Assembly (NCBI GenBank): GCA_947503835.1
Contig: CANNFM010000007.1
Location: forward strand, 124,001 to 188,000
DNA from: an uncultured Aquimarina sp.
GTDB taxonomy: Bacteria > Bacteroidota > Bacteroidia > Flavobacteriales > Flavobacteriaceae
Direction: 5' to 3'
Length of the DNA: 64,000 nucleotides
Positions 42,742 through 52,024 of this stretch are shown here, one piece after another. Numbering within the stretch: the first letter of the stretch is position 1; each line of letters begins with the position of its first letter. Position numbers and translations under genes: made by a program. The notes beneath the pieces are model-generated. The model had not been told where the DNA came from and ran no database searches. It worked only from the letters and a program-made list of their open reading frames with translations.

Positions 42742-45138
42742 TTACAAAGAAATATTCAAATTCTTCATGTCAGCAGAATTCCAATCTAAAGTAATTTTTA
42801 AGGTCTTTTCAGTTTCATTCCAGTCAAAAGCAGGTGACACCTCCCCTATTGCTGCAGATTTTGGGGCAGTTTCAATATTATGTATTACAAGAGTTATGTT
42901 TCGAGTGGTTGAAGCATAATTTTCTCCTTTTTCTGCAGATAATTGTATTGAAAGGCTCGTTGATGAAGTTGTACTTTCAAATTTCAATATTTCATATTTC
43001 CCTTTTTCAAAAGCATCAGGTGTTTTACCATCATCGTCATATAACTTCCCTGAGCTTGTTTTTACCGCAGAATCATGATAATAATGCAATGTCAAATCTT
43101 TGGTTGAATAGGCATCTGTAGTTTGAACCGGCGCTACCATCGGAATGAAAGATCCCGCTTTTACAAATACCGGCACATGACCTTCTGCTACTTCTACTGT
43201 TTTATAAATTCCTCCCTCATATTTCTTATTGGTAAAGAAATCGTACCAGTTGGTTCCTTTAGGAAAAGGTATATCCATAGAAGCTATCCCAGGCTTTACT
43301 ATAGGTGAGACTAAGAAATTATCTCCCCACAAATATGCAAAGCTCATCTCATAGAGCTCTTTATTACCCATATCCTCAAAGAATAATGGACGCATTAAAG
43401 GCACACCTGTTTGATTATTATCAAAGGCTATCGTATAATTATAAGGTAGAAGACTATATCGTAGTTCGATACTCTTTTTTGCTAATGCTTTTGTATTTGC
43501 ATCATGAAAAACGGGTTCTGGAGCAATGTGTTCTTGTGCATGCGGTCTGAAGATAGGCTGAAACACTCCGTATTGCAGCCATCGTGTATAGAGTTCTGGG
43601 TCAAAAGTTTCTCCGCCAGCAAATCCACCCAGATCAGAGTGCATATACCCCATTCCTTGCATACCCATTTGTAATGCTATTTCGGTCTGTGGTTGCAATC
43701 CTCCCCAGCTTCTGCTAACATCTCCTGACCATGGGATCATACCAAAACGTTGTGATCCAGAATATCCTGCACGCATTAAGATAAATGGTCTTTGATCAGG
43801 GAAATCTTTCTGATATCCTTCTTGTACTAATCGTGCCCAGTCGTGCCCATAAATATTATGAACTTCGTCTGCACTACCTGTTGCATGCTGTAAATCTGAA
43901 GGATGTACTTCTGGTTCACCTAAATCGCCCCACCATCCGGCTACTCCGTATTCTTGAGTGTATTCTTTATAAATATTCCAGAACCAATCTTTTCCTTTAG
44001 GGTCATAAATATCGATAATTCCGGTATTACCGAAGTAGAAATCATATTTAAACGGGTTACCAACAGAGTCTTTTCCTAAAACACCTTTTTCAACGGCTTC
44101 ATCCCATTTTTTAGAGGTGGTAAGCACAAAAGGTTCTGTAATAAGTACAGTTTTCACTCCTTTTGCTGCAAAATCATTAATCATTTGCTTTGGTGTCGGG
44201 AAAGAATCACTTAAAAACTCCAGGTTACCCATATGGCCTTTAATATCCTTACCAAACCAATAGATATCTAAAATAACTGCATCTAACGGAATACTATCCT
44301 GGGCAAATTTGCCTACAGTTTCTCTTGTCTCTTTTTCAGAATGATATCCAAAACGACTTGCAAAGTTACCAAAAGCCCATCGTGGTGGTAATGGTTGTTT
44401 ACCAGTAAGATCTGTATATTCATTCATTAGATCTTTCCAATCCTCTCCGGCAATTACCTGATAGGTTTTTCTCCCACTAATTGTTTCATAAGTCAAGGTA
44501 TTATCTTTCTTACTATCAATATCTAAAAAACCGATGGGTGCATTATCAAAATGCACTGCATATACCTTAGAAGACAGTACCAATGGCATGGTAAAGTTCA
44601 TTAGCTCAGAATGTGTTTCGTACCCATAATGCGCTTTGTTATATAGCTGATACTTCTTTCCTCTTCGATTCATTCCTACTACCCTTGCTCCTGCTCCGTA
44701 AATTACTTCATCCTTATCAAGATTAAAATCCAGAATTTCTGTAGAATCTGTTTTTTGATATCCACTTTTTTCTGAAATCAGTTCCTTTCCTTTGTATGAA
44801 TACGATATGTGAAAAGGGTCTTTAACAATATGCACAGCAATACCTGAAGTAGCATAGGTTAACACGCTATCATTTTCTTCAATGTCACCTTCAACTTTAG
44901 AAGTTAATACAACTGCATGAGATTTAGGATCAAAAGTTTCTCCCTCAGGAATAAAAGAAGTCTCAATAATCTTATCAGAATATGGCCTAATTATGTATTT
45001 ACCATCTTGCTTATACACCTCTATATAAGTCCCTTTATTTTTAAAACCCTGGTATGGCCCTTCATACTTCTTTTTACAAGAAATACTAAAAACGGCAATT
45101 GTTATACATAAAAAAAAGGAAAGAAATTTAGTATTCAT
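42742..45138 (-). CDS. Glycoside hydrolase family 31 lipoprotein
   Basis: A 798-aa lipoprotein (lipobox FSISC, Cys21) with the GH31 (alpha/beta)8 barrel at about 240-610. The nucleophile region is GWWGDLGEPEVHP (Asp) and the acid/base region WSGDVSRSWGGL (Asp). A C-terminal beta domain with DUF5110-like sequence follows. GH31 enzymes release alpha-linked glucose, xylose or galactose or transfer glucosyl units; which applies is not clear. As a surface or periplasmic lipoprotein it probably acts on starch- or xyloglucan-type oligosaccharides. No SusC/D pair is nearby. Confidence 0.9.
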   Translation of the reverse strand: MNTKFLSFFLCITIAVFSISCKKKYEGPYQGFKNKGTYIEVYKQDGKYIIRPYSDKIIETSFIPEGETFDPKSHAVVLTSKVEGDIEENDSVLTYATSGIAVHIVKDPFHISYSYKGKELISEKSGYQKTDSTEILDFNLDKDEVIYGAGARVVGMNRRGKKYQLYNKAHYGYETHSELMNFTMPLVLSSKVYAVHFDNAPIGFLDIDSKKDNTLTYETISGRKTYQVIAGEDWKDLMNEYTDLTGKQPLPPRWAFGNFASRFGYHSEKETRETVGKFAQDSIPLDAVILDIYWFGKDIKGHMGNLEFLSDSFPTPKQMINDFAAKGVKTVLITEPFVLTTSKKWDEAVEKGVLGKDSVGNPFKYDFYFGNTGIIDIYDPKGKDWFWNIYKEYTQEYGVAGWWGDLGEPEVHPSDLQHATGSADEVHNIYGHDWARLVQEGYQKDFPDQRPFILMRAGYSGSQRFGMIPWSGDVSRSWGGLQPQTEIALQMGMQGMGYMHSDLGGFAGGETFDPELYTRWLQYGVFQPIFRPHAQEHIAPEPVFHDANTKALAKKSIELRYSLLPYNYTIAFDNNQTGVPLMRPLFFEDMGNKELYEMSFAYLWGDNFLVSPIVKPGIASMDIPFPKGTNWYDFFTNKKYEGGIYKTVEVAEGHVPVFVKAGSFIPMVAPVQTTDAYSTKDLTLHYYHDSAVKTSSGKLYDDDGKTPDAFEKGKYEILKFESTTSSTSLSIQLSAEKGENYASTTRNITLVIHNIETAPKSAAIGEVSPAFDWNETEKTLKITLDWNSADMKNLNISL

Positions 45139-45448
45139 ATTATGATATGTTTAGCTTTTGGTTGAAAAGAAATCAAATATAACCGAATCCTCTTAGAATC
45201 ATAGTATACCGGTACGCTCTCTTACAAAATTATTGAATTTTCAACAAAAATCATTCAACACGACAAGAATCACAAAATATCACTACAACGTTATAGTGCG
45301 GTCTAATGTCAAATATGATGTGTATTACAAAATGATAAAACACCTAACCTTATCCTAATCATTTGTTTATATATGACAAACAATTCGGTAATACATACAA
45401 AGTAATTTTACGACTCCTTAAACCAAGTTAATCGTAAACCTATTACAC
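45139..45448. other. Divergent control region between GH31 and phytase/GDPD genes
   Basis: About 310 bp, AT-rich. A partial inverted repeat TTGTTT (45363-45368) / AAACAA (45378-45383) is visible upstream of the plus-strand gene. I see no consensus TAnnTTTG promoter. Confidence 0.4.
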
Positions 45449-48313
45449 ATGAAATCTTACTACCAAATCATCTTAACATCAAAACACATTGTACTTTTTG
45501 GTGCACTATGTATGGGGTTAATATCAACTATTAAAGCCCAACAACAAACCCAAACGTCTAGCGAAAAAAATCAATTTAACATCACTACGGACCATTATTA
45601 TAAAGCGAAAATCCATCCAAAAGGAACTGGTATCTCCCTTTTCAATTTTGGAGATATCCTGGCAGCACGAGCTGTATTACCAGCCGCTAGTTTTTCTGAA
45701 GGACCCACCTCTGGGCAATATATTGACTCGGGATTAATCAACCAACAACCAGTTCCTTTTTCTAACAAACAACCTGTACAAGGGTTCTCTGCAGTTTTAA
45801 ACAATTACGATGGTACCTTTATGGCATTATCAGATAATGGTTTTGGATCATTAGAAAACTCTGCAGATTATAATCTTCGTATTTATAAAATAAAACCAAA
45901 CTTCAAAACTATTTTAGGGGGTAAGGATGGATCGGTAGAAGTATTGAGCTATGTAGAGCTAAGAGACCCTAATGGCTTAATACCATTTGCAATTACAAAT
46001 CATTTTAGCGATTCAAGAGTTTTAACAGGTGCTGACTTTGATATAGAGTCTATTCAGAGAACAAATAATGGCGACTTTTGGATCGGAGATGAATTTGGTC
46101 CTTTCCTATTACATTTTGATCAAAATGGAGTGCTGTTAGATCCTCCTTTTTCTTTACCTGATTTCGAAAATCCTGGTAAAGAATTACGTGCTCCACAAAA
46201 TCCATTTAGCGAAGAGTATAGTGCACAAAGAGTAATGAATGCTATTCGAGCTCATGCACAACAGTACGGAAGTGAACCTCCTGTAATGTCACCGTGGTTT
46301 GTAATGCTGGATGACCAAAATAACAATACTAATGTTGGCAGTAGAGAAACTCCTCCTTCTGGTCTAAAATCAGCTTCAAGTGAAATCCACAATGTAACCT
46401 CATTAAATCGTGCAGGGCATCCTGTTGTTGTGTATACTGTTAATGATACAGAAAACATGAATCTTTTACTGGATCTTGGTGTGCAAGGTATTATTTCTGA
46501 CCGTCCGGATTTATTATTAGAAGCCGTTCAAAATTTTGATAAGAATAAAGATGGACAACCTGATTTTATAGATGCCAATGGTCTAATCGATGTAAACGTA
46601 TTTGATGCTCAAGGCCACAGAGGTGCTCGAAATTTAAGACCAGAAAACACATTACCAGCTATGGAAGCCGCTTTAGATTATTTAATGCCTACTTTAGAAA
46701 CAGATTGTGGAATTACATTAGATGGGATTCCTGTTCTAGATCATGACCCGCATATCGAAGCAGCAAAAACCCGAAAAGTAGATGGTACTCCTTATGAATT
46801 TGAAGATGAAATCTTGGTTAAAGATATCACTTTAGAGGAGATTCAAAATACATTCATTGCTGATAAAATTCTAGATGGAAGGCCAGCTCAAACCAATGAT
46901 CTATCATTATCACCTGTTACTGTTGAATTTGCAGATCAAAATGGTTTTATAGACCCTTATATTATGCCATCTTTACAACAATTATTTGATTTTGTTGAAT
47001 TCTATACTGAATACTACAAAAACGGGCCTGGATCTTCAGATCCACAAGCTATGAAACGTTGGAAGAATGCATCCAAGGTTCGTTTTAATATAGAAACAAA
47101 AATCAATCCAAGAACAGATACAGATGATCGTGGAGATGTTTTTGCAGAACGTACAGTAGATCCCGAAACTTTCACTAAAGCTGTCGCCGATATAATTGTA
47201 TCCAACAATCTAACCGATCGAGCAGATATACAAAGTTTTGATTTTAGAACATTGCTTATCGCTCACAAACAATATCCTGAAATTCGTACGGTATGCTTGT
47301 TTGGTGATTTTCCAAAAGTTGGTACTGCAGGAGATGGAACCAATATGCAAGATCAGGATGGGCAAAATACTCCCTGGTTAGCAGGTTTATACTGGCCATA
47401 TAGAAATACAAAACTAGATACTCCTTTTAGAGTAAAAGGCAGTGGTGGCTTTGAAGGAATGGCGTTAACCACAGATAGAGAAAGATTATTACCATTATTA
47501 GAGAAACCTTTGGTAGGCTCTGATAATAATAACTTATTGATTCATGAATTTGATTTGACAAGTAAGTCATACACAGGAAATACATTTCAGTACGCGCTTA
47601 ACAAAAAAGCAAGTGCTATTGGCGACTTTATAATGTTCGGGAATCGAAGAGGTTTAATCATAGAGCGTGATGGTTCACAAGGTGATCTTAATGGTTTTAA
47701 AGCCATCTACGAAGTCGAATTGAATGAGGAAGAGGAATTAGTTGAAAAAAGATTAAATGTAGATCTTCTAAAAATCAATGACCTTCGAAGAATCTCTTTA
47801 CCCGGTATCCCAGGAGATGTGGGTGTCGGAAGAAAATTTGCTTTCCCATTTGTAACTATCGAAAGTGTTGTGGTACTTAATCCTTTTTTAATCGGCGTAC
47901 TAAATGACAATAACTACCCCTTTAGTATTGGCCGCCATGTTGGATCTGGCTTACCCGATGATAACGAGTTTATTATGCTCTGGTTAGATCAACCGCTAGG
48001 AGCAACTTGGAAACAAAACAAAGAAGAAAAAACAAAAATGACGATAAACACCACTAAAGCATACCCAAATACATTTAATGACCGTGTTACTTTCACTAAC
48101 AATATAGATATTAACAATAAAGTTTCAATTGATATATATGATATTGCTGGTAATTTAATTAAAAAACTAGTCGACAATCAAGAGAATGAAGGAGCATTTA
48201 CGTACACCTGGGATGGTAAATCAAAAAATGGAACAGAGGTTTCTAAAGGTATATATATAGCCGTAATTGAAATAAATGGAGAATATACCAAAACTAAGCT
48301 GTTAAAAAGATAG
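45449..48313 (+). CDS. T9SS-exported phytase-like / glycerophosphodiester phosphodiesterase chimera
   Basis: A 954-aa exported protein: signal peptide to about residue 30, then the first half of a phytase-like esterase domain (PF13449; GFSAVLNNYDGTFMALSDNGFGS and GDFWIGDEFGPFLLHFD at about 208-224). A GDPD C-terminal motif VVYTVNDTENMNLLL...GIISDRPDLL (about 327-356) precedes a GDPD N-terminal core, HRGARNLRPENT from His390, with LETDCG and LDHDP. The second phytase half (GFEGMAL near 667) and a T9SS type A sorting domain (867-954) follow. So a permuted GDPD appears to be inserted in the phytase-like propeller. Likely role: phosphate release from glycerophosphodiesters outside the cell. Confidence 0.8.
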   Translation: MKSYYQIILTSKHIVLFGALCMGLISTIKAQQQTQTSSEKNQFNITTDHYYKAKIHPKGTGISLFNFGDILAARAVLPAASFSEGPTSGQYIDSGLINQQPVPFSNKQPVQGFSAVLNNYDGTFMALSDNGFGSLENSADYNLRIYKIKPNFKTILGGKDGSVEVLSYVELRDPNGLIPFAITNHFSDSRVLTGADFDIESIQRTNNGDFWIGDEFGPFLLHFDQNGVLLDPPFSLPDFENPGKELRAPQNPFSEEYSAQRVMNAIRAHAQQYGSEPPVMSPWFVMLDDQNNNTNVGSRETPPSGLKSASSEIHNVTSLNRAGHPVVVYTVNDTENMNLLLDLGVQGIISDRPDLLLEAVQNFDKNKDGQPDFIDANGLIDVNVFDAQGHRGARNLRPENTLPAMEAALDYLMPTLETDCGITLDGIPVLDHDPHIEAAKTRKVDGTPYEFEDEILVKDITLEEIQNTFIADKILDGRPAQTNDLSLSPVTVEFADQNGFIDPYIMPSLQQLFDFVEFYTEYYKNGPGSSDPQAMKRWKNASKVRFNIETKINPRTDTDDRGDVFAERTVDPETFTKAVADIIVSNNLTDRADIQSFDFRTLLIAHKQYPEIRTVCLFGDFPKVGTAGDGTNMQDQDGQNTPWLAGLYWPYRNTKLDTPFRVKGSGGFEGMALTTDRERLLPLLEKPLVGSDNNNLLIHEFDLTSKSYTGNTFQYALNKKASAIGDFIMFGNRRGLIIERDGSQGDLNGFKAIYEVELNEEEELVEKRLNVDLLKINDLRRISLPGIPGDVGVGRKFAFPFVTIESVVVLNPFLIGVLNDNNYPFSIGRHVGSGLPDDNEFIMLWLDQPLGATWKQNKEEKTKMTINTTKAYPNTFNDRVTFTNNIDINNKVSIDIYDIAGNLIKKLVDNQENEGAFTYTWDGKSKNGTEVSKGIYIAVIEINGEYTKTKLLKR

Positions 48314-48351
48314 GATAACCAACTTAATCTCATAAACCACAAACAAAACAC

Positions 48352-48378
48352 AAAAGCTGCCAATATTGGCAGCTTTTG
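48352..48378. terminator. Bidirectional rho-independent terminator
   Basis: AAAAGCTGCCAAT and ATTGGCAGCTTTT form a perfect palindrome between the convergent genes ending at 48313 and 48400. Confidence 0.9.
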
Positions 48379-48399
48379 TATTTATAAAATCTTTATATG

Positions 48400-48909
48400 T
48401 TAATTTCTAGGATATAAAAAGGATTTTTCTACCTCAAAATCAACCACTCCATCTTCTCGTACCTCATAGGTAATAAAAAGCTCTCCCCAATACACTCCGT
48501 CTGTAAAATCAGCAATTATCCATCTATGGTTTAACAATCGCACTTTGTTAATTGCCATATTACCTTCCATCCCGACAAAAGGAATGATTGGATTATCTGC
48601 ACCTGCCTTGTTCTGGCTAATAATCTGATCACTAATGGTTAATGCTAACTTATTAGGTTCATATCCCATTTCTTCAAAGTAACTCGCGGCATCCTCATTA
48701 CTCTCTAAAGAAAAATAGGTAAGGTCCATATTAATATCTATAAGAGAATCTATTACTTCAGTTTTAGAAGATTCTTGCTCTTCTAATTTTTCTTTTAGGT
48801 GCTCTATTTTAGCATCATAGGACTCTTTAGCTTTTTTTGCATTCATAAACTGAAAAAGCACAAATAATGCTGTAAAAATAAATAAGTATAAAAAAATCTT
48901 ACTCTTCAT
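48400..48909 (-). CDS. Membrane-anchored protein with coiled coil
   Basis: A 169-aa protein with an N-terminal membrane anchor (about 5-22), a short coiled-coil stretch (about 25-55) and a mixed alpha/beta C-terminal part including SNEDAASYFEEMGYEPNKLAL and the beta-rich HRWIIADFTDGVYWGELFITYEV. I recognise a conserved flavobacterial protein of unknown role. It starts 3 bp after the MBL-fold gene, so the two are in one operon, but no mechanistic link is evident. Confidence 0.7.
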   Translation of the reverse strand: MKSKIFLYLFIFTALFVLFQFMNAKKAKESYDAKIEHLKEKLEEQESSKTEVIDSLIDINMDLTYFSLESNEDAASYFEEMGYEPNKLALTISDQIISQNKAGADNPIIPFVGMEGNMAINKVRLLNHRWIIADFTDGVYWGELFITYEVREDGVVDFEVEKSFLYPRN

Positions 48910-48912
48910 ATT

Positions 48913-49674
48913 CTAAATGGTTATTTTTAAATTATCGTAAGCTATAAAAACGTTCTCTGGAAGCTCTTTCTCCACTTCAGCATGAAATCCAAGCATATGG
49001 CTTATATGGGTAAGATAAGCCCTTTCTGGTTGAATTTCTTTTATAAATTCTAAAGCCTCTTCTAAATTGAAATGTGAATGATGCGGCTCTATTCGTAATG
49101 CATTTACGACCAACACTTTTACACCATTCAATTTTGATTTTTCTTTTTCTTCGATCGTTTTAACGTCGGTTAAATAGGCAAAGTCCTTAAATCTAAATCC
49201 AAAAACTTGTAATCGGTTATGCATTGTATTTATAGGAATGACATGTAAATCACCAAGCATAAACGATTGATTTGTTAATTCATTTTCTAGTACACTAGGG
49301 GCACCCGGATATTTGTTTTCTGAAGCAAAAATATAATCAAACCTTGTTTTTAATGCTTTTAGTACCCTTTTATGTGCATAAATTGGGATATCACCTTGTC
49401 TAAAAAAGAAAGGTCTTATATCATCTAATCCCATGGTATGATCGGCATGTTCATGAGTAAAGACAATACCGTCTATTTTTGAAACATTATTCGATAGCAT
49501 TTGCTGCCTAAAATCTGGACCACAATCCACTACATAAGTATATTCATCCCAGGATACTAAAACCGAAACACGAAGTCTCTTGTCTCTAAAATCATCACTA
49601 AGACAAACGGGATGGTCACTACCAATAATAGGAATCCCTTGTGATGTACCTGTCCCGAGAAAAATAACTTCCAT
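48913..49674 (-). CDS. Metallo-beta-lactamase-fold hydrolase (PhnP-like)
   Basis: A 253-aa soluble MBL-fold enzyme. The zinc motif HEHADHTMG (about 76-84) with the earlier DCGPDFRQQ and a later Asp in AYLTDVKT and His in THISH are visible. The opening MEVIFLGTGTSQGIPIIGSDHPVC is typical of PhnP/cyclic-phosphodiesterase-like enzymes, which act on phosphodiesters. In flavobacteria such genes are single-copy and of unproven substrate. It is first in a two-gene operon with the anchored coiled-coil protein. Confidence 0.88.
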   Translation of the reverse strand: MEVIFLGTGTSQGIPIIGSDHPVCLSDDFRDKRLRVSVLVSWDEYTYVVDCGPDFRQQMLSNNVSKIDGIVFTHEHADHTMGLDDIRPFFFRQGDIPIYAHKRVLKALKTRFDYIFASENKYPGAPSVLENELTNQSFMLGDLHVIPINTMHNRLQVFGFRFKDFAYLTDVKTIEEKEKSKLNGVKVLVVNALRIEPHHSHFNLEEALEFIKEIQPERAYLTHISHMLGFHAEVEKELPENVFIAYDNLKITI

Positions 49675-49777
49675 AATTAATTAACTTCAACAAATGTAAT
49701 TATATTTTTTTGGCAAAAAATATATAGATCTCTTAATTATTATCCGTAGTAATTATAAACTGTAGAAATTTGCATTA

Positions 49778-49831
49778 GGGCTTTTTTAATAATTATGGTA
49801 TTAGTACCTTTACATTAAACAAAAAAAGCCC
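49778..49831 (+). other. Inverted repeat in the leader of the 485-aa gene
   Basis: GGGCTTTTTT (49778-49787) and AAAAAAGCCC (49822-49831) form a 10-bp pair with a 34-nt loop ending just before ATG 49840. A TACCTTTAC near-match to the -7 consensus lies in the loop. It may be an operator or an mRNA structure that includes the start region. Confidence 0.4.
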
Positions 49832-49839
49832 TTTTTACT

Positions 49840-51297
49840 ATGCCTATCACGATAATGGGAGACAAAGAATTTGAATCTGTCCCTTCGATTAAGAGTAAAG
49901 CATTACGTATAAATTTGAACCAAAATATCTATGGTACTTTTGCCGAGATTGGTGCTGGTCAGGAAACCGCTCGAAATTTCTTTAGAGCAGGTGGAGCTTC
50001 TGGTACAATTGCTAAAGCCATGAGTGCATATGATAAAGACTTTAGTGATGCCATTTATGGAATAGAGAATGATAAACGATATGTAACTGAAGCCAGGCTA
50101 AAAAAAATGCTTAAACATGAGGTTAGCCTTATTGAGCAGAGAATTACACGAGAAAAACATCCTAATAAGTTATTTTTTAGTTATGCCAACACTGTAGCTA
50201 CAATCGACTTTGCTAAAAAATACAAAGGTCATGGCTGGGTTGGTATTCGTTATCAAACTGTACCTAATGAAGAGTATAATGAAATTTCGCTTCATATACG
50301 TTTTCATGAAAACGATGCCAGATTACAACAAATGACTCTAGGGGTACTAGGTGTAAATCTAATTTATGGTGCATATTATAAATATGATAATCCAAAAAAA
50401 TTACTGCGATATTTATATGATCATTTGGATAAAGATCAGATAGAAATTGATACTATCAATTTTTCTGGTCCAAGATTTACAAAGGTTGACAATCGTTTGA
50501 TGAGCTTACAACTTGTTAAAAATGATATGACCGAGGCTGTAATGTTTGGTCCTGATGGTAATAACATACTACCTGCGGCAATTTTATATAAGAAAAATAT
50601 TCTAGCCTTAAGAGGTAGTTTTAGACCTGTTACCAAGGTAAATATTGACATCTATAAAAAGTCTCTAAATATATTTTTAAACGAGAATAAGGTTAAAAAG
50701 GATAAGACCATAGTGATCTTTGAGATTACCTTATCTAATTTAAGAGCAGAAGGAGAAATTGATGAAGCCGACTTTATGGCTAGAGCAAGACTATTATGTT
50801 CGCTTGGCCATACCGTAATGATTTCAAATTTTAAAGAATATTACAAAGTAGTAGAATACTTCTCTAATTATACTAAGGAGCGAATGGCTTTAGCCATGGG
50901 TGTTAATAATTTGATTGATATCTTTGATGAAAAATACTATAGACATTTAAGTGGTGGTATCCTTGAAGCTTTTGGTAAATTATTCTTTAAAGACCTAAAA
51001 GTATACCTATATCCACTAAAAAATCATCAAACCGGTGACTTAACCGATAGTGATAATCTTAAGGTACACCCAAGAATGAAAGAACTTTATAAGTTCTTTA
51101 AATACAATGGTAAATTAGTAGATATCACCGATTACGATCCAACTATCATGGAGATTTTCTCTAGAGAAGTACTTCAAAAAATTCAGGATGGAGAATCAGG
51201 ATGGGAAGATCAATTACCAGAACTAATACCTGAGATGATCAAAGAAAATAATTTTTTTGGATACAAAAGCATCGAAGCGGCAACAGCAAAAAAATAG
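49840..51297 (+). CDS. Conserved uncharacterised 485-aa protein
   Basis: A 485-aa cytoplasmic protein without signal peptide, starting with MPITIMGDKEFESVPSIKSKALRINLNQNIYGTFAEIGAGQETARNFFRAGGASGTIAKAMSAYDK in parts. I recall very similar proteins in flavobacteria annotated inconsistently (nicotinate-nucleotide adenylyltransferase, TonB-dependent receptor), and neither name is supported by visible motifs: there is no barrel signature and no nucleotidyltransferase HxGH. The C-terminal half holds conserved stretches RARLLCSLGHTVMISNF and HLSGGILEAFGKLFF. Function unknown; strongly conserved, so probably housekeeping. Confidence 0.75.
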   Translation: MPITIMGDKEFESVPSIKSKALRINLNQNIYGTFAEIGAGQETARNFFRAGGASGTIAKAMSAYDKDFSDAIYGIENDKRYVTEARLKKMLKHEVSLIEQRITREKHPNKLFFSYANTVATIDFAKKYKGHGWVGIRYQTVPNEEYNEISLHIRFHENDARLQQMTLGVLGVNLIYGAYYKYDNPKKLLRYLYDHLDKDQIEIDTINFSGPRFTKVDNRLMSLQLVKNDMTEAVMFGPDGNNILPAAILYKKNILALRGSFRPVTKVNIDIYKKSLNIFLNENKVKKDKTIVIFEITLSNLRAEGEIDEADFMARARLLCSLGHTVMISNFKEYYKVVEYFSNYTKERMALAMGVNNLIDIFDEKYYRHLSGGILEAFGKLFFKDLKVYLYPLKNHQTGDLTDSDNLKVHPRMKELYKFFKYNGKLVDITDYDPTIMEIFSREVLQKIQDGESGWEDQLPELIPEMIKENNFFGYKSIEAATAKK

Positions 51298-51299
51298 TT

Positions 51300-51337
51300 C
51301 AACTGTTACATTGAGTGTAGTCGAAATGTAACAGTTG
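51300..51337. repeat. Long hairpin after the 485-aa gene
   Basis: CAACTGTTACATT (51300-51312) and AATGTAACAGTTG (51325-51337) form a perfect 13-bp stem with loop GAGTGTAGTCGA. No strong T-tract follows. The loop resembles the GTAGTCGA cores of dispersed flavobacterial repeats. It may serve as a 3'-end stabilising structure. Confidence 0.55.
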
Positions 51338-51428
51338 AGCTATTTCTCGACTTTAGCCCATTATGAACTAAGTCGAAAGATTCAAAATAGCATAGAATTA
51401 GTTTTTAAAAGCCCTGGACATTTATTTT

Positions 51429-51878
51429 TTATAATATTTGTGCTGCATGTTCCTTTGTTTTGACCTTTAGGATAACTTCTGAAATGATTCCTTTTTCATC
51501 AATAACAAATGTGGTACGGTGAATTCCATCATACTCCTTACCCATAAATTTTTTAGGGCCCCAAACTCCGAAAGCATTGATCACTTCTTTAGATTCATCT
51601 GCTAATAAAGGATAAGGTAGTTCAAATTTATTTTTAAAATTTTGTTGTCGCTTAGCACTATCTGCACTTACACCCAAAATTTCATATCCTTGTGCCTGAA
51701 AGGTTTGATAATTATCTCTTAGATTACATGCCTCTACAGTACAACCCGGAGTACTAGCTTTTGGATAGAAAAAAACAACCAGCTTTTTCCCTTTATAGTC
51801 ATTAAGAGTAATTGTATTACCATCTTGATCTAATGCCGAAAAATTAGGAGCCTTATCCCCTTCTTTTAATATTGTCAT
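51429..51878 (-). CDS. bcp: Thioredoxin-dependent thiol peroxidase (PrxQ/Bcp)
   Basis: A 149-aa atypical 2-Cys peroxiredoxin of the BCP/PrxQ group, reducing peroxides at the expense of thioredoxin. The peroxidatic Cys46 is in ASTPGCTVEAC with the resolving Cys51 five residues later, as in PrxQ. FFYPK precedes and DGIHRTTFVID follows. No signal peptide. Length is standard. It is monocistronic and divergent from nth, which begins 147 bp away. Confidence 0.95.
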   Translation of the reverse strand: MTILKEGDKAPNFSALDQDGNTITLNDYKGKKLVVFFYPKASTPGCTVEACNLRDNYQTFQAQGYEILGVSADSAKRQQNFKNKFELPYPLLADESKEVINAFGVWGPKKFMGKEYDGIHRTTFVIDEKGIISEVILKVKTKEHAAQIL

Positions 51879-52024
51879 TCTTATTTGATTTATGTAAAAT
51901 TATTTCTGTTCAAAAGTAAAACTAAAATTAAGATCAAATATCGGTTTTATTAAAAATTTAGCGATTAATCGTATTCGTATACGATTGAATATTTTTTACT
52001 TTAGCATAAAACAATTTCGGTACT

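Noticed and set aside
42834..44000. Plus-strand open frames inside the GH31 gene
   Set aside because: Opposite-strand shadows of a long, clearly conserved gene; no start signals or family matches.
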